Positions 8,766-17,930 of a stretch of 64,000 nucleotides of DNA are shown here, one piece after another (positions within the stretch are counted from its first letter, which is position 1; every line of letters starts with the position of its first letter). The translations under genes and the position numbers were made by a program. This stretch comes from Breoghania sp. GTDB lineage: Bacteria > Pseudomonadota > Alphaproteobacteria > Rhizobiales > Stappiaceae. The stretch covers positions 3,224,001 through 3,288,000 of the forward strand of contig NZ_OY771475.1 in assembly GCF_963674635.1 (NCBI RefSeq). Reading direction: 5' to 3'. Below the pieces are notes generated by a model. The model was not told the DNA's origin. It saw only the letters and a program-made list of their open reading frames with translations, and searched no databases.

Positions 8766-9233
8766 TCAGGCGTCCTTGCGACGCAGACGCACGACGACAT
8801 CCACACGCACGATTTCCATGCCTTCGGGCGCAATGGGAAGGCCTTCGACCGACACACTGGGACCGGGGATGTCGACCACGCGGTTTTCACCCTCGATGAA
8901 GAAGTGATGGTGATCGCCGACATTGGTGTCGAAATAGGTCTTGGTCCCTTCGACCGCGACTTCGCGCAACATGCCTGCCTCGGTGAACTGATGCAGGGTG
9001 TTGTAGACCGTCGCAAGCGAAACGGGGACACGGGCCAGAACAGCCTCTTCGTGAAGAAGCTCCGCCGAAATATGGCGATTGCCCTTCGAAAACAGAAGCT
9101 CCGCCAGGGCAAGGCGCTGGCGGGTGGGCCGAAGTCCGGCGTCACGCAGCATGTCGCGAACGCTGTGCCGCGAATGAGGCGTATGAAGGTCCATTGCGTG
9201 GTCGGCCATGATGATTTCAAAGCTGCCATTCAT
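8766..9233 (-). CDS. irr: Iron response regulator Irr (Fur family)
   Basis: Haem-responsive transcription factor of Hyphomicrobiales that controls haem synthesis and iron storage under iron limitation. The ATG at 9233 gives 155 residues; ATG 9209 is an alternative, and the frame stays open to 9419 with no family similarity. The winged helix contains LRPTRQR and the recognition helix SLATVYNTL (72-80). The HHH motif (108-110) within FDTNVGDHHHFF is typical of Irr. The N-terminal Cys-Pro haem regulatory motif of the Bradyrhizobium protein is not present with this start. It is divergent from fabA across a 542-base gap. Confidence 0.93.
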   Translation of the reverse strand: MNGSFEIIMADHAMDLHTPHSRHSVRDMLRDAGLRPTRQRLALAELLFSKGNRHISAELLHEEAVLARVPVSLATVYNTLHQFTEAGMLREVAVEGTKTYFDTNVGDHHHFFIEGENRVVDIPGPSVSVEGLPIAPEGMEIVRVDVVVRLRRKDA

Positions 9234-9775
9234 TAGCTGACCCCCGGAAGGGCAGCTGCCACAGTTTACGCCGCGTGGAACACGATTTCGGAAACATCGC
9301 ACTCGACACACGACCACTCGACTGGCTTTTCGCCGAATTGCGCGGAAACAGTCCGGAAAGACGAAAAGGGGCGTCTTTCGTTCCATCAGCCCCGCACAGG
9401 ACATGATCGCCAGCTTCACATTAGTCTAGATAATAGGAAATCTGCGAACCTTTCGCAACTAGACTGAATTGCCGCACCCTGGACAGGGGTCCCGCGCGAG
9501 CTCCGCAATTGTCCGGATTCCGCCGCGCGGCATGGCGCGGGGGCGGATCGGGATCACGACAATCCTCGCTCTTTCGAAGCTGGTACTCCTGTGTTAGGAA
9601 GGCGCCATTATTCGAAGCGGCGAATGTCGGCATGATCGCCCTGTGCGTCCCAATGGACCTCGGGTCCGATCATGGACTTCAACTGGCAAGTCCAGGGTTT
9701 ATCCGGGAGCAAGCCTTCCGGCAGGTCTCACTGAAAGACACCGAGACTTCGCCACAACAACAATGCGGGATCGGA
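9234..9775. other. irr / fabA divergent intergenic region
   Basis: 542 bases without a convincing gene. The frame upstream of fabA is open back to 9509 but shows no recognisable protein. The region must hold the promoters of irr and fabA. Its clearest structure is a pair of nested inverted repeats around 9421-9468, listed separately. Confidence 0.7.
9421..9468. promoter_or_regulatory. Nested dyads in irr/fabA control region
   Basis: TGCGAA (9443-9448), a 3-base spacer and TTCGCA (9452-9457) form a perfect dyad. It lies between TTAGTCTAG (9421-9429) and CTAGACTGAA (9459-9468), which are inverted repeats with one mismatch in the outer bases. The centres do not coincide, which suggests two separate sites. 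The regulator is unknown. Confidence 0.5.
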
Positions 9776-10282
9776 ATGCAGGAACGCGCCTCAAGTTACG
9801 ACTATGAAGACCTTCTCGCCTGCGGGCGCGGCGAACTTTTCGGCGCGGGCAACGCGCAGCTGCCGCTTCCGCCGATGCTGATGTTCGACAAGATCACCGA
9901 GATCAGCGAAGACGGCGGTGAGTTCGGCAAGGGTTGCGTGCGTGCCACGCTGGCCATCAAGCCGGACCTGTGGTTTTTCCCCTGTCACTTCAAGGGCGAT
10001 CCGGTGATGCCGGGCTGCCTCGGCCTCGACGCTTTGTGGCAAATGGTCGGTTTTCACCTCGGATGGCTCGGCTCTCCCGGTCGCGGCCGCGCGCTCGCCG
10101 TGGGCGAAGTGAAGTTCACCGGGATGGTGACGCCGGACGTCAAGGAAATCGAATACGGCGTGGATCTGAAGCGCGTCATGCGCTCCAAGCTCGTCCTCGG
10201 CATCGCCAATGGCTGGGTGAAGGCCGACGGCGAAGAGATCTATCGCGCGTCTGACCTCAAGGTCGGCTTGTTCCAGAGCTGA
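9776..10282 (+). CDS. fabA: 3-hydroxydecanoyl-ACP dehydratase/isomerase
   Basis: Dehydrates 3-hydroxydecanoyl-ACP and isomerises trans-2- to cis-3-decenoyl-ACP, the branch point to unsaturated fatty acids. The ATG at 9776 follows GGGATCGGA and gives 168 residues, the usual FabA length. The hot-dog fold active site is His71 in WFFPCHFKGDPVMPG, with Asp85 in GLDALWQM. fabB and fabI follow on the same strand, a typical cluster next to irr in Hyphomicrobiales. Confidence 0.96.
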   Translation: MQERASSYDYEDLLACGRGELFGAGNAQLPLPPMLMFDKITEISEDGGEFGKGCVRATLAIKPDLWFFPCHFKGDPVMPGCLGLDALWQMVGFHLGWLGSPGRGRALAVGEVKFTGMVTPDVKEIEYGVDLKRVMRSKLVLGIANGWVKADGEEIYRASDLKVGLFQS

Positions 10283-10507
10283 TCGGCCCGCTTGCGACCG
10301 ATCGCCCCCGGACAGGTCACGTAAATCCGGCGACAGAACACGAAGGGCGCGGGAATCCGTCGCGCCCCTTTCGGACGAATTGCGTATTTTTACCACGGCG
10401 CAACAGCCGTTCTGGCGCAATAATAAGCCATCAGCAATTGTTTACGGTCGCCTGCACCCCATGTGTGTTGGCACGAAACGGAACGAAACAAGATTGAGGA
10501 GACCGCC

Positions 10508-11725
10508 ATGAGGCGTGTGGTCGTCACCGGAATGGGCATCGTGTCGTCGATCGGCAATACGACGCAGGAAGTTCTGACGAGCCTTCGTGACGCCAAGTCG
10601 GGCATCGTGTTCGCCGAAGACTACGAGAAGCTCGGCTTCCGCTGCCAGGTCCATGGCGCGCCGACGCTCGATCCGGCGGAAGCGCTCGACCGGCGCACGA
10701 CCCGCTTCATGGGCGCCGGCGCCGCCTGGAACTACATCGCCATGCAGCAGGCGATCGAGGATGCCGGGCTTGAGGAAAGCGACATCACCAACGAGCGCAC
10801 CGGCCTGATCATGGGCTCCGGCGGCCCGTCGACAAAGGCCATCGTGGAGGCGGCCGATATTGCCCGTCAGAAGGGCCCGCGCCGCATCGGCCCGACCGCC
10901 GTTCCCAAGGCGATGTCCTCCACCAACTCCGCGACGCTGGCCACGCCCTTCAAGATCCACGGCGTGAACTATTCGATCTCGGCGGCCTGTGCGACCACCA
11001 ACATCTGTATCGGCAACGCAGCCGAGCTGATCCAGTGGGGCAAGCAGGACGTGGTCTTCGCCGGTGGCGGCGAAGAACTCGACTGGACGCTCTCGGTCCT
11101 CTTCGACGCCATGGGCGCGATGTCGTCCAAGCACAATGACACGCCCTCAACCGCCTCGCGCGCCTATGACGCCAACCGCGACGGCTTCGTCATCGCCGGC
11201 GGCGCGGGCGTTCTGGTGCTTGAGGAATATGAACGCGCCAAGGCGCGCGGCGCGAAGATCTACGCCGAAATCGTCGGCTACGGCGCAACCTCCGACGGCT
11301 ACGACATGGTGGCCCCGTCGGGCGAGGGCGCGGCACGCTGCATGAAACTGGCGCTGGCCAATGTCGATTGCCCGGTTGACTACATCAACCCGCATGCCAC
11401 CTCCACGGTGGTTGGCGACATCAAGGAAATCGAGGCGATCCGCGCGGTTTTCGGCGACAAGATCCCGCCGATCTCCGCAACCAAGTCGCTGACCGGCCAT
11501 TCGCTGGGTGCGGCTGGCGTGCAGGAAGCGATCTACTCGATCCTGATGATGCAGAACAACTTCATCGCAAAGTCGGCGCATATCGAGGAAATCGACCCGG
11601 ATTTCGCCGATCTGCCGATCGTGCGCGAGCGGATCGACAACGCGGATATCAACTGCGTTCTTTCAAACGGCTTCGGTTTCGGCGGCACCAACGCCACGCT
11701 TGTTTTCAAGCGCCCCGACGCCTGA
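10508..11725 (+). CDS. fabB: Beta-ketoacyl-ACP synthase I
   Basis: Condensing enzyme that elongates the cis-3-decenoyl-ACP made by FabA. It starts at ATG 10508 after a strong GAGGAG ribosome site and is 405 residues long. The catalytic triad is Cys161 (SAACATTN), His296 (NPHATST) and His331 (KSLTGHSLGAAG), with Lys326 in the same motif. The 225-base gap from fabA could hold a second promoter. A strong terminator follows, so fabI has its own transcription start. Confidence 0.96.
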   Translation: MRRVVVTGMGIVSSIGNTTQEVLTSLRDAKSGIVFAEDYEKLGFRCQVHGAPTLDPAEALDRRTTRFMGAGAAWNYIAMQQAIEDAGLEESDITNERTGLIMGSGGPSTKAIVEAADIARQKGPRRIGPTAVPKAMSSTNSATLATPFKIHGVNYSISAACATTNICIGNAAELIQWGKQDVVFAGGGEELDWTLSVLFDAMGAMSSKHNDTPSTASRAYDANRDGFVIAGGAGVLVLEEYERAKARGAKIYAEIVGYGATSDGYDMVAPSGEGAARCMKLALANVDCPVDYINPHATSTVVGDIKEIEAIRAVFGDKIPPISATKSLTGHSLGAAGVQEAIYSILMMQNNFIAKSAHIEEIDPDFADLPIVRERIDNADINCVLSNGFGFGGTNATLVFKRPDA

Positions 11726-11735
11726 TATTGAACAC

Positions 11736-11749
11736 GCCTGACGTCAGGC
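11736..11749. repeat. 14-bp perfect palindrome after fabB
   Basis: GCCTGACGTCAGGC starts 11 bases after the fabB stop and precedes the terminator hairpin. It could be a protein-binding site or a small RNA stem. Confidence 0.4.
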
Positions 11750-11778
11750 ATGAAATTTCCGCCTTGACGCGGTAATCC

Positions 11779-11807
11779 CGGGCGGCCGAACTGGCCGCCC
11801 GAATTTT
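11779..11807 (+). terminator. Rho-independent terminator after fabB
   Basis: A perfect 9-bp stem CGGGCGGCC / GGCCGCCCG (11779-11787 and 11793-11801) with loop GAACT, followed by AATTTT. Confidence 0.8.
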
Positions 11808-11883
11808 ATGCAACAGTCCGGTTTGCGACGCGCGACCTTCCCGGCGGCGCGGCAACCATCTGAATTCGATAAGGAGAGGTCGC

Positions 11884-12699
11884 ATGACCGGTTTGATGAA
11901 GGGCAAGCGCGGCCTGGTCATGGGTGTCGCCAATGATCACTCGATCGCCTGGGGCATTGCGAAGGCCCTGGCGGGTCAGGGTGCGGAACTGGCATTCACC
12001 TATCAGGGCGAAGCCTTCGGGCGACGCGTGAAGCCGCTGGCAGATTCCATCGGGGCCGACCTGCTCATCCCCTGCGACGTGGAAGACATCGCCTCCGTCG
12101 ACGCCGTCTTCGCCAAGCTGAAGGAAGAATGGGGCACCATCGATTTCCTCGTCCACGCGATCGGTTTTTCCGACAAGAACGAGCTGAAGGGGCTTTATGC
12201 GGACACCACGCGCGAGAATTTCTCCCGCACGATGGTGATTTCCTGCTTCTCCTTCACCGAAATCACCAAGCGCGCCGCGGCCCTGATGCCCGATGGCGGC
12301 TCCATCGTCACGCTGACCTATGGTGGCTCCACGCGCGTCATGCCGAATTACAACGTGATGGGCGTGGCCAAGGCGGCGCTGGAATCCTCCGTGCGCTATC
12401 TGGCGATGGATTACGGCCCGCACAACATCCGCGTCAACGCAATCTCCGCCGGTCCGGTGCGGACGCTGGCGGGTGCCGGTGTCGCCGATGCGCGTCTGAT
12501 GTTCAACTATCAGCGCGAGCATTCCCCGCTTCAGCGTACCGTCACCATTGACGAGGTGGGGGGAACCGGCGTCTACCTGCTGTCGGATCTCTCTTCCGGG
12601 GTGACCGGCGAAGTGCATTTCGTCGACAGCGGCTACAACATCGTTTCCATGCCGCGTCTCGATGCGCTGAAGGAACAGGCGAAAGCCACCGCCGAGTAG
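11884..12699 (+). CDS. fabI: Enoyl-ACP reductase (NADH), FabI type
   Basis: Reduces trans-2-enoyl-ACP in the last step of each fatty-acid elongation cycle. It is 271 residues long from ATG 11884, preceded by AAGGAGAGG. It is an atypical short-chain dehydrogenase: Tyr156 and Lys163 form the YxxxxxxK pair (NYNVMGVAK) and Tyr146 lies in TYGG, the same numbering as the E. coli enzyme. The N-terminal cofactor site is MGVANDHSIAWGIA. A bidirectional terminator lies after it. Confidence 0.95.
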   Translation: MTGLMKGKRGLVMGVANDHSIAWGIAKALAGQGAELAFTYQGEAFGRRVKPLADSIGADLLIPCDVEDIASVDAVFAKLKEEWGTIDFLVHAIGFSDKNELKGLYADTTRENFSRTMVISCFSFTEITKRAAALMPDGGSIVTLTYGGSTRVMPNYNVMGVAKAALESSVRYLAMDYGPHNIRVNAISAGPVRTLAGAGVADARLMFNYQREHSPLQRTVTIDEVGGTGVYLLSDLSSGVTGEVHFVDSGYNIVSMPRLDALKEQAKATAE

Positions 12700-12746
12700 A
12701 CGCGCGCCCGGAAAATCCGGGGCAACGAAGAAAATCCAGTCAAACG

Positions 12747-12783
12747 AAAACGGCCCCGGGCAGTCTGCCACGGGGCCGTTTTT
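12747..12783. terminator. Bidirectional terminator between fabI and SH3 gene
   Basis: AAAACGGCCCCG (12747 on) pairs with CGGGGCCGTTTT, an internal GGCAG/CTGCC stem tops the hairpin, and runs of A and T flank it. It serves two convergent genes. Confidence 0.85.
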
Positions 12784-12825
12784 CTGTTCGGCTCGACCGG
12801 TACGGCGAATGCCGGATCGATCGGA

Positions 12826-13383
12826 TCAATCGAAGGTCTCGTCGGGATAGACCCCGAAAAGCAGGGTCTGGTCGACCCAGCCGGCCCAGTCCTGCCCCGA
12901 AAGCCGGCAGAAGCCCTTGCCACATTCGGCAACGGAGGCCAGCACATTGGGTTCAAGCTCGCCGATGACGGCGGCATTGGAGTTCGGGCTGGCGCGCAGC
13001 GGCACGGTGCCCGACTTCTCCCAGGGCTTCACCAGGGCGGTGCGACGCCCGGACAGGAGCGAATGGAAAACCCAGCCTTCGCTGCCTTCCCAGTCGCGGA
13101 TGCGACGCCAGTTCTCGAATTCCTGCACGATTTCGAGCGGAAGACCGGCGCGCACGAATGTCCATACGACCTCATGGTCGCGCCCCGGCCCGCGGCGCAC
13201 GTTCACCCGGTCCGACTTGAGGCTCACGAAGCGGGGAACGGGAAGCCCGCTGGCGCCCTCGGTCGTTCCCTGGGCGATGGCATCGCCCCTTACGCAGACG
13301 CTGATCGAGACCAGCAACGTAAGCGCAAACAGACCGCGCGCAATGGCGCGGAAACGGTGCGGCTTTGACAGTTTTCGGTTCAT
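12826..13383 (-). CDS. Secreted SH3-like domain protein
   Basis: The 185 residues from ATG 13383 begin with a basic N-terminus and a hydrophobic segment (about 17-31), followed by a likely signal peptidase site near AIAQ, so the product is exported. Two bacterial SH3-like repeats follow: the first around SLKSDRVNVRRGPGRDHEVV and the second around VPLRASPNSNAAVIGELEP. Such domains often bind peptidoglycan or its peptides. ATG 13407 is an alternative start. I believe this gene commonly sits beside fabI in related genomes; the cell target is unknown. Confidence 0.82.
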   Translation of the reverse strand: MNRKLSKPHRFRAIARGLFALTLLVSISVCVRGDAIAQGTTEGASGLPVPRFVSLKSDRVNVRRGPGRDHEVVWTFVRAGLPLEIVQEFENWRRIRDWEGSEGWVFHSLLSGRRTALVKPWEKSGTVPLRASPNSNAAVIGELEPNVLASVAECGKGFCRLSGQDWAGWVDQTLLFGVYPDETFD

Positions 13384-13678
13384 ATGGCTTCGACGTCCGT
13401 AATCCATGTGTCTAATCGGATGCTTCAATGCATTGTTCAGCTTGAAGACACCCACTTGAGGACGCTACGGTCTTATACGAATCCCGCCGATGTTACGCAG
13501 CGGGCGCTAGCGCGGGTCACGTAATATGCGCGTCGGGCCGCGGCGGTGGTTGGTTCGGCTTGTTTCTTCCCTGCCATCTGGTATGGAAGCATCAAGTCGA
13601 GGCCGAGGCCGCTCGGTGGCACAATGCGACGATTACGGTTAAGGACCCCTCAACGAACTGCCCTAGGCGAGGACCGCA

Positions 13679-14665
13679 ATGTCCATCAAGAAACCCCTTG
13701 TCGTCGTCACCCGGACATTGCCGGATGTTGTCGAGACCCGTATGCGCGAGCTTTTTGACACGCGCCTGAATGACAGCGACCGGCCCATGAGCCAGGCCGA
13801 ACTGGTGGAAGCCGTCAAGACGGCCGACGTGCTCGTTCCCACCGTAACGGACAAGATCGACGCTGCCGTTTTATCCCAGGCGGGCCCGAATCTGCGCCTT
13901 ATCGCGAATTTCGGCAATGGTATCGATAATATCGACGTGAATACGGCGAACAATCGCGGCATCACGGTTACCAACACGCCGGGCGTGCTGACGGAAGACA
14001 CAGCAGACATGACCATGGCGCTGATCCTCGCCGTACCGCGCCGTCTGGCGGAAGGCATGAAGGCGCTGGAAAGAGGCGAGTGGCAGGGCTGGTCGCCAAC
14101 CTGGATGCTGGGCCGCCGGATCTGGGGCAAGCGCCTGGGCATTGTCGGCATGGGCCGAATCGGTCAGGCCGTCGCGCGCCGCGCCAAGGCCTTCGGCATG
14201 TCGATCCACTATCACAACCGCCGCCGCGTCCCCACCAAGATCGAGGACCAGCTTGAGGCGACCTATTGGGACAGCCTCGATCAGATGCTCGCCCGCATGG
14301 ACGTCATTTCGGTTCATTGCCCGCACACGCCGGCGACCTTCCACCTCCTGTCCGCACGTCGGCTGAAGCTGATGAAGCCAGAGGCCTATCTGGTCAACAC
14401 CGCGCGCGGCGAGGTGATCGACGAAGCCGCCTTGACGCGCATGATCGAGGCGGGCGACCTGGCAGGCGCCGGGCTTGACGTGTTCGAGCGTGAACCGGCG
14501 GTCAATCCCAAGCTTCTGAAGTCGGAAAAGGTGGTGTTGCTGCCGCATATGGGATCGGCCACGATCGAAGGCCGCATCGATATGGGCGAGAAGGTCATCA
14601 TCAATATCCGCACCTTCATGGACGGCCACCGTCCGCCGGACAGGGTTCTACCATCGATGCTGTGA
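13679..14665 (+). CDS. D-isomer-specific 2-hydroxyacid dehydrogenase (glyoxylate/hydroxypyruvate reductase type)
   Basis: NAD(P)H-dependent reductase of 2-oxo acids, most like glyoxylate/hydroxypyruvate reductases. It starts at ATG 13679 after GCGAGGA and is 328 residues long. The nucleotide-binding motif is GMGRIG (157-162). The catalytic residues are Arg243 (NTARGE), Glu272 (FEREP) and His290 (LLPHMGSAT). The substrate cannot be fixed from sequence. The 295-base gap upstream holds only a short palindrome at 13504-13513. Confidence 0.9.
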   Translation: MSIKKPLVVVTRTLPDVVETRMRELFDTRLNDSDRPMSQAELVEAVKTADVLVPTVTDKIDAAVLSQAGPNLRLIANFGNGIDNIDVNTANNRGITVTNTPGVLTEDTADMTMALILAVPRRLAEGMKALERGEWQGWSPTWMLGRRIWGKRLGIVGMGRIGQAVARRAKAFGMSIHYHNRRRVPTKIEDQLEATYWDSLDQMLARMDVISVHCPHTPATFHLLSARRLKLMKPEAYLVNTARGEVIDEAALTRMIEAGDLAGAGLDVFEREPAVNPKLLKSEKVVLLPHMGSATIEGRIDMGEKVIINIRTFMDGHRPPDRVLPSML

Positions 14666-14683
14666 TCGGCAGTCCAGAATGGC

Positions 14684-14708
14684 AAAGGGGCGCAAAGCGC
14701 CCCTTTTT
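14684..14708. terminator. Bidirectional terminator
   Basis: AAAGGGGCGC (14684-14693), loop AAA, GCGCCCCTTT (14697-14706), then a T run. It lies between the hydroxyacid dehydrogenase gene and the convergent dnaQ. Confidence 0.88.
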
Positions 14709-14754
14709 CGTTTTCGGATCAATTCGGTCCGGATCGATTTGGCGCAAAGCTGTC

Positions 14755-15474
14755 TCAGCCCTTGGCCTCGATTTCGATATATTGCCGCCAGACGGCCTCG
14801 TCGCCGAGCTTGGCGACGAATTTGGCATGCGCCTCCATCTCCGCTTCGGTAAGGCGCGAGGGCAGGGGCGTAGGACGGGGCTGAATGGAGCGGCCGCCGA
14901 CGCTCGGGCCGCTTCCGCCTTCTTCGTGTTCGCTTGAGGCGGAGACAAGGCCGAGCGAGGACTGCTTGCCGCCGATCAGCTCGATATAGACTTCCGCCAG
15001 CAGCTCCGCATCGAGGAGCGCGCCATGCTTTGTGCGGCGCGAATTGTCGATGCCATATCGCGAACACAGTGCATCGAGCGAATTGGGGCCTGCCGGATGA
15101 CGGCGGCGGGCAAGGGCCAGCGTGTCGAGCACCTGTTCATTGCCGATGATCGGCAGACCGAAGCGCTCAAGCTCCATGTTGATGAAGCCCATGTCGAAGG
15201 CGGCGTTGTGGATCACCAGCGTCGCATCGCCGACGAAATCGTAGAATTCCTGCGCCACACCGGCAAAGACCGGCTTGTCCTTCAGGAATTCCTCCGAAAG
15301 CCCGTGAACGTTGTAGGCCTCTTCGGGCATGTCGCGTTCGGGGTTGATATAGACGTGGTAGATCTGGCCGGAAGGGATGTGATTGACGAGCTCCACGCCG
15401 CCGATTTCCACCAGACGGTCGCCGCCACGCGGATTGAGGCCGGTGGTTTCGGTATCGAGCACGATCTCACGCAT
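14755..15474 (-). CDS. dnaQ: DNA polymerase III epsilon subunit (3'-5' proofreading exonuclease)
   Basis: Proofreading exonuclease of the replicative polymerase, 239 residues. The DEDDh active site is complete: Asp7 and Glu9 in LDTETTG, Asp94 in HNAAFD, and His150/Asp155 in KHGALLDAELL. The C-terminal region (after about 175) is a linker plus the segment expected to bind the alpha subunit. It is on the same strand as coaE, aroE, maf and the PPDK regulator, forming a run that points away from the candidate oriC. Confidence 0.96.
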   Translation of the reverse strand: MREIVLDTETTGLNPRGGDRLVEIGGVELVNHIPSGQIYHVYINPERDMPEEAYNVHGLSEEFLKDKPVFAGVAQEFYDFVGDATLVIHNAAFDMGFINMELERFGLPIIGNEQVLDTLALARRRHPAGPNSLDALCSRYGIDNSRRTKHGALLDAELLAEVYIELIGGKQSSLGLVSASSEHEEGGSGPSVGGRSIQPRPTPLPSRLTEAEMEAHAKFVAKLGDEAVWRQYIEIEAKG

Positions 15475-15610
15475 GATGGTCTTTCGGATTTTCCAAGCTG
15501 GTCAACGGCGTGCGGCAGGCGGCGCCGCCAAGAGGCGCGCATCTCCTTCCGCGAGGCGCAATGGGGGATTCTCGCCTCCAAAGCGCGCCCCAGCAAGCGC
15601 GATGGCGGGG

Positions 15611-16288
15611 TTATCCCCCCATTGCACGGCTTGCTGTGGCCCGATCCGCCGTCGCCTGGCCCATCGTCGGGCCACTGATTTCAGAATGGCTGCGCACGGG
15701 AGCGCCGATCGCCGCCATGGCGCGCAGGATTGCCGCCACGCGGCGGCGGGCCAGATCCACGCCCTTGCCCGTCTCCACCAGGAAATGCGAGCGCAGGCGT
15801 TTTTCGGCATCCGGCATCTGCCGTTCAAGGATCGCATCGAGTTTTTCCGGTGTCATATCGGGGCGGTTCAACACCCGTTCGCGCTGGATCTGCGGCGAGG
15901 TGGTCACCAACACCACCACATCCACGCGGGCTTCGCTTCCGGTCTCGAATAGAAGCGGCACGTCAAGGATCGCGACATGCGCGCGGTTTTGGCGAGCCTG
16001 CGCCAGAAACGTCTCGCGCATTTCACGCACCAATGGATGAATGATCGCCTCAAGCCGCGCCAGGGCCTCCGGCTTTCCCATCACGTGACGGGCAAGCTCA
16101 TTGCGATCGACGGTGCCGTCTTTCACCGTTCCGGGAAAGGCGTCCTCGATCAGCGGGGCCGCCTTGCCCGAATAGAGCCTATGGACGCATTCGTCGGCGT
16201 CATAGACCGGAATGCCCGCTTCAGCGAAAAGCCTGCCGGTCGTCGACTTGCCCATGCCTATGGATCCGGTGAGCCCGACCACGATCAT
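15611..16288 (-). CDS. coaE: Dephospho-CoA kinase
   Basis: Phosphorylates the 3'-hydroxyl of dephospho-CoA in the last step of coenzyme A synthesis. The P-loop GLTGSIGMGKST lies at residues 5-16 and the family segment YDADECVHRLY follows. It is 225 residues long, with a tail of about 25 residues beyond the usual end near GKGVDLARRR. Its ATG overlaps the aroE stop by four bases, so the two are translationally coupled. Confidence 0.94.
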   Translation of the reverse strand: MIVVGLTGSIGMGKSTTGRLFAEAGIPVYDADECVHRLYSGKAAPLIEDAFPGTVKDGTVDRNELARHVMGKPEALARLEAIIHPLVREMRETFLAQARQNRAHVAILDVPLLFETGSEARVDVVVLVTTSPQIQRERVLNRPDMTPEKLDAILERQMPDAEKRLRSHFLVETGKGVDLARRRVAAILRAMAAIGAPVRSHSEISGPTMGQATADRATASRAMGG

Positions 16289-17190
16289 TGACCCACCTCC
16301 CGGGTGCTTTCCCGCGCAGCAATCGGGTCCTTCGACGGGTCCTGCGCAAGGCCCATATCGGCCAATACCAGGCGACGCAGCTCGCTTGTGACTTGCGGGC
16401 GCCTTTTGAACCAGAGTTCGAACCCCGGAACCGCCTGATGAAGCAACATGCCAAGACCGTCCACTGTCACCAGCCCACGCTCTCTTGCCAGAAGGAGCAA
16501 GGGGGTCATGAGAGGGCTGTAGACAATATCGGTGACAACGGCGTTGCCGGGCAGCGGCGAAAGGTCGATATCGAGGGCGGGATTGCCGCCCATGCCGGCG
16601 GATGTCGTGTTGACGAGCAGCGAGGCGCCTTCCAGCATCGCCGCCATTTCCTCCGGTCCGTGCACATGGACTCCGCTTCCGAAATGATCGGCCAGAGCGT
16701 CTGCGCGGGCGCGGGTGCGGTTGAAGAGATGAACGGTGAGACCGCGCGCAAGAAGCGCCCAGATGATGGCGCGCGCCGCGCCACCGGCTCCCAGAACAAC
16801 GGCCGATTTTCCGCCTTTTTCCCCGCTCTTATCCCAGTTCGGTGCACTGTGGTCGAGTGAGTTCAGAAAACCCAGCCCATCGGTGTTGCTGCCGAGAAGG
16901 CGACCGTTTTCCAGGACAAGCGTGTTCACGGCGCCCAGCGCACGGGCCGTTTCATCAACCTCGTCACAGCAGGCAAAGGCGGTCTCCTTGTGGGGGATGG
17001 TGACATTGCCACCGATCAGACCGCTCTCGGCAAAAGACCTGAAAAAGCTCTCCGCCGCGTCCGGCGCAACGGCGCGTCGTTCATAGGAGCCTGCAAGGTT
17101 CAGGGTTTTCAGCCAGTGCCCATGGATGAGCGGCGAGCGGGAATGCTCAACCGGCCACCCGATCACCGCGGCGCGCGGCTCGCTTGTCAT
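16285..17190 (-). CDS. aroE: Shikimate dehydrogenase (NADP+)
   Basis: Reduces 3-dehydroshikimate to shikimate in aromatic amino acid synthesis. The ATG at 17190 gives 301 residues; the frame is open to 17280 without family sequence. The shikimate-binding SRS is at 17-19 (WPVEHSRSPLIH), and the catalytic Lys68 is in NVTIPHKE. The NADP-binding motif GAGGAARA and NRT follow. It couples into coaE. Confidence 0.95.
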   Translation of the reverse strand: MTSEPRAAVIGWPVEHSRSPLIHGHWLKTLNLAGSYERRAVAPDAAESFFRSFAESGLIGGNVTIPHKETAFACCDEVDETARALGAVNTLVLENGRLLGSNTDGLGFLNSLDHSAPNWDKSGEKGGKSAVVLGAGGAARAIIWALLARGLTVHLFNRTRARADALADHFGSGVHVHGPEEMAAMLEGASLLVNTTSAGMGGNPALDIDLSPLPGNAVVTDIVYSPLMTPLLLLARERGLVTVDGLGMLLHQAVPGFELWFKRRPQVTSELRRLVLADMGLAQDPSKDPIAARESTREVGQ

Positions 17191-17286
17191 TTTGTCCCCC
17201 TGACGTACCCATCTGCCGGGCCGTCCTGCGCGCCCGTCCCGGTTTTCGACCGGTCTTGGTTTTGAAGCCCTATACACCACGCAGGG

Positions 17287-17913
17287 TCAAGTTTCGATTA
17301 TCCCTTCGCCGCGCAGAAACCCGAGCAGCGGCATCAGGGGCAGGCCGATGATGGTGAAATAGTCGCCCTCGATCTTTTCAAAGAGCTGGATGCCTCTGCC
17401 TTCGATCTGATAGGAGCCGACGCTCTTCAGGGCGTTTTCCCCGATCTCCGCCAGATAGTGGCCGAGAAATTCCGGCGTGAAATGCCGCATGGTCAAGGTG
17501 GCGGTGGCGACATGACGCCAGACCGGCTTGCCGTCTCTCACGCACACGATGGCGGAGCGCAGATGATGGGGTGCGCCGCGCAACGCAAAAAGATTGTCGC
17601 GCGCCTCTTCCATCGTTTCCGGCTTGTTGAACATCTCGCCTTCGAATTCCAAAACCTGATCGGCCCCGATCACCAACGCGCCCGGATGGCGCGCGGACAC
17701 ATCGGCGGCCTTGGCTTCGGCCAGAACGAGCGCGACGTCTTCCGGCGCAAGCCGCGCCTTGCGCAAGGGCGCATCGACGGCGCGTTCGTCGATCCTGGCG
17801 GCCTCGGCGGTGAGTTCCAGCCCGGCATCGCGCAACATGGAAGCGCGCCAGGGACTGGCGCTGGCAAGGACAAGCTTGGACAAGGCGGGATCTCCGGTTT
17901 CCTGGGCCGACAA
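17287..17913 (-). CDS. maf: Maf family nucleotide pyrophosphatase
   Basis: House-cleaning pyrophosphatase acting on non-canonical nucleoside triphosphates. The 208 residues contain the N-terminal LASASPWRASML motif and the GADQVLEFEGEMFNKPET segment holding the family acidic residue. Which Maf substrate class (m7GTP, or dTTP/UTP) it prefers is not certain. The gene starts 17 bases after the PPDK regulator stop and is followed about 95 bases later by aroE, so one operon is likely. Confidence 0.93.
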   Translation of the reverse strand: MSAQETGDPALSKLVLASASPWRASMLRDAGLELTAEAARIDERAVDAPLRKARLAPEDVALVLAEAKAADVSARHPGALVIGADQVLEFEGEMFNKPETMEEARDNLFALRGAPHHLRSAIVCVRDGKPVWRHVATATLTMRHFTPEFLGHYLAEIGENALKSVGSYQIEGRGIQLFEKIEGDYFTIIGLPLMPLLGFLRGEGIIET

Positions 17914-17930
17914 TGGCGGGCTGGGGCCGG

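Noticed and set aside
9421..9633. 70-codon - strand frame between irr and fabA
   Set aside because: It runs across the dyad-containing control region, has no ribosome site and no family similarity.
13636..13650. TTAA-N7-TCAA before the hydroxyacid dehydrogenase gene
   Set aside because: One mismatch from the CtrA consensus and no supporting context.
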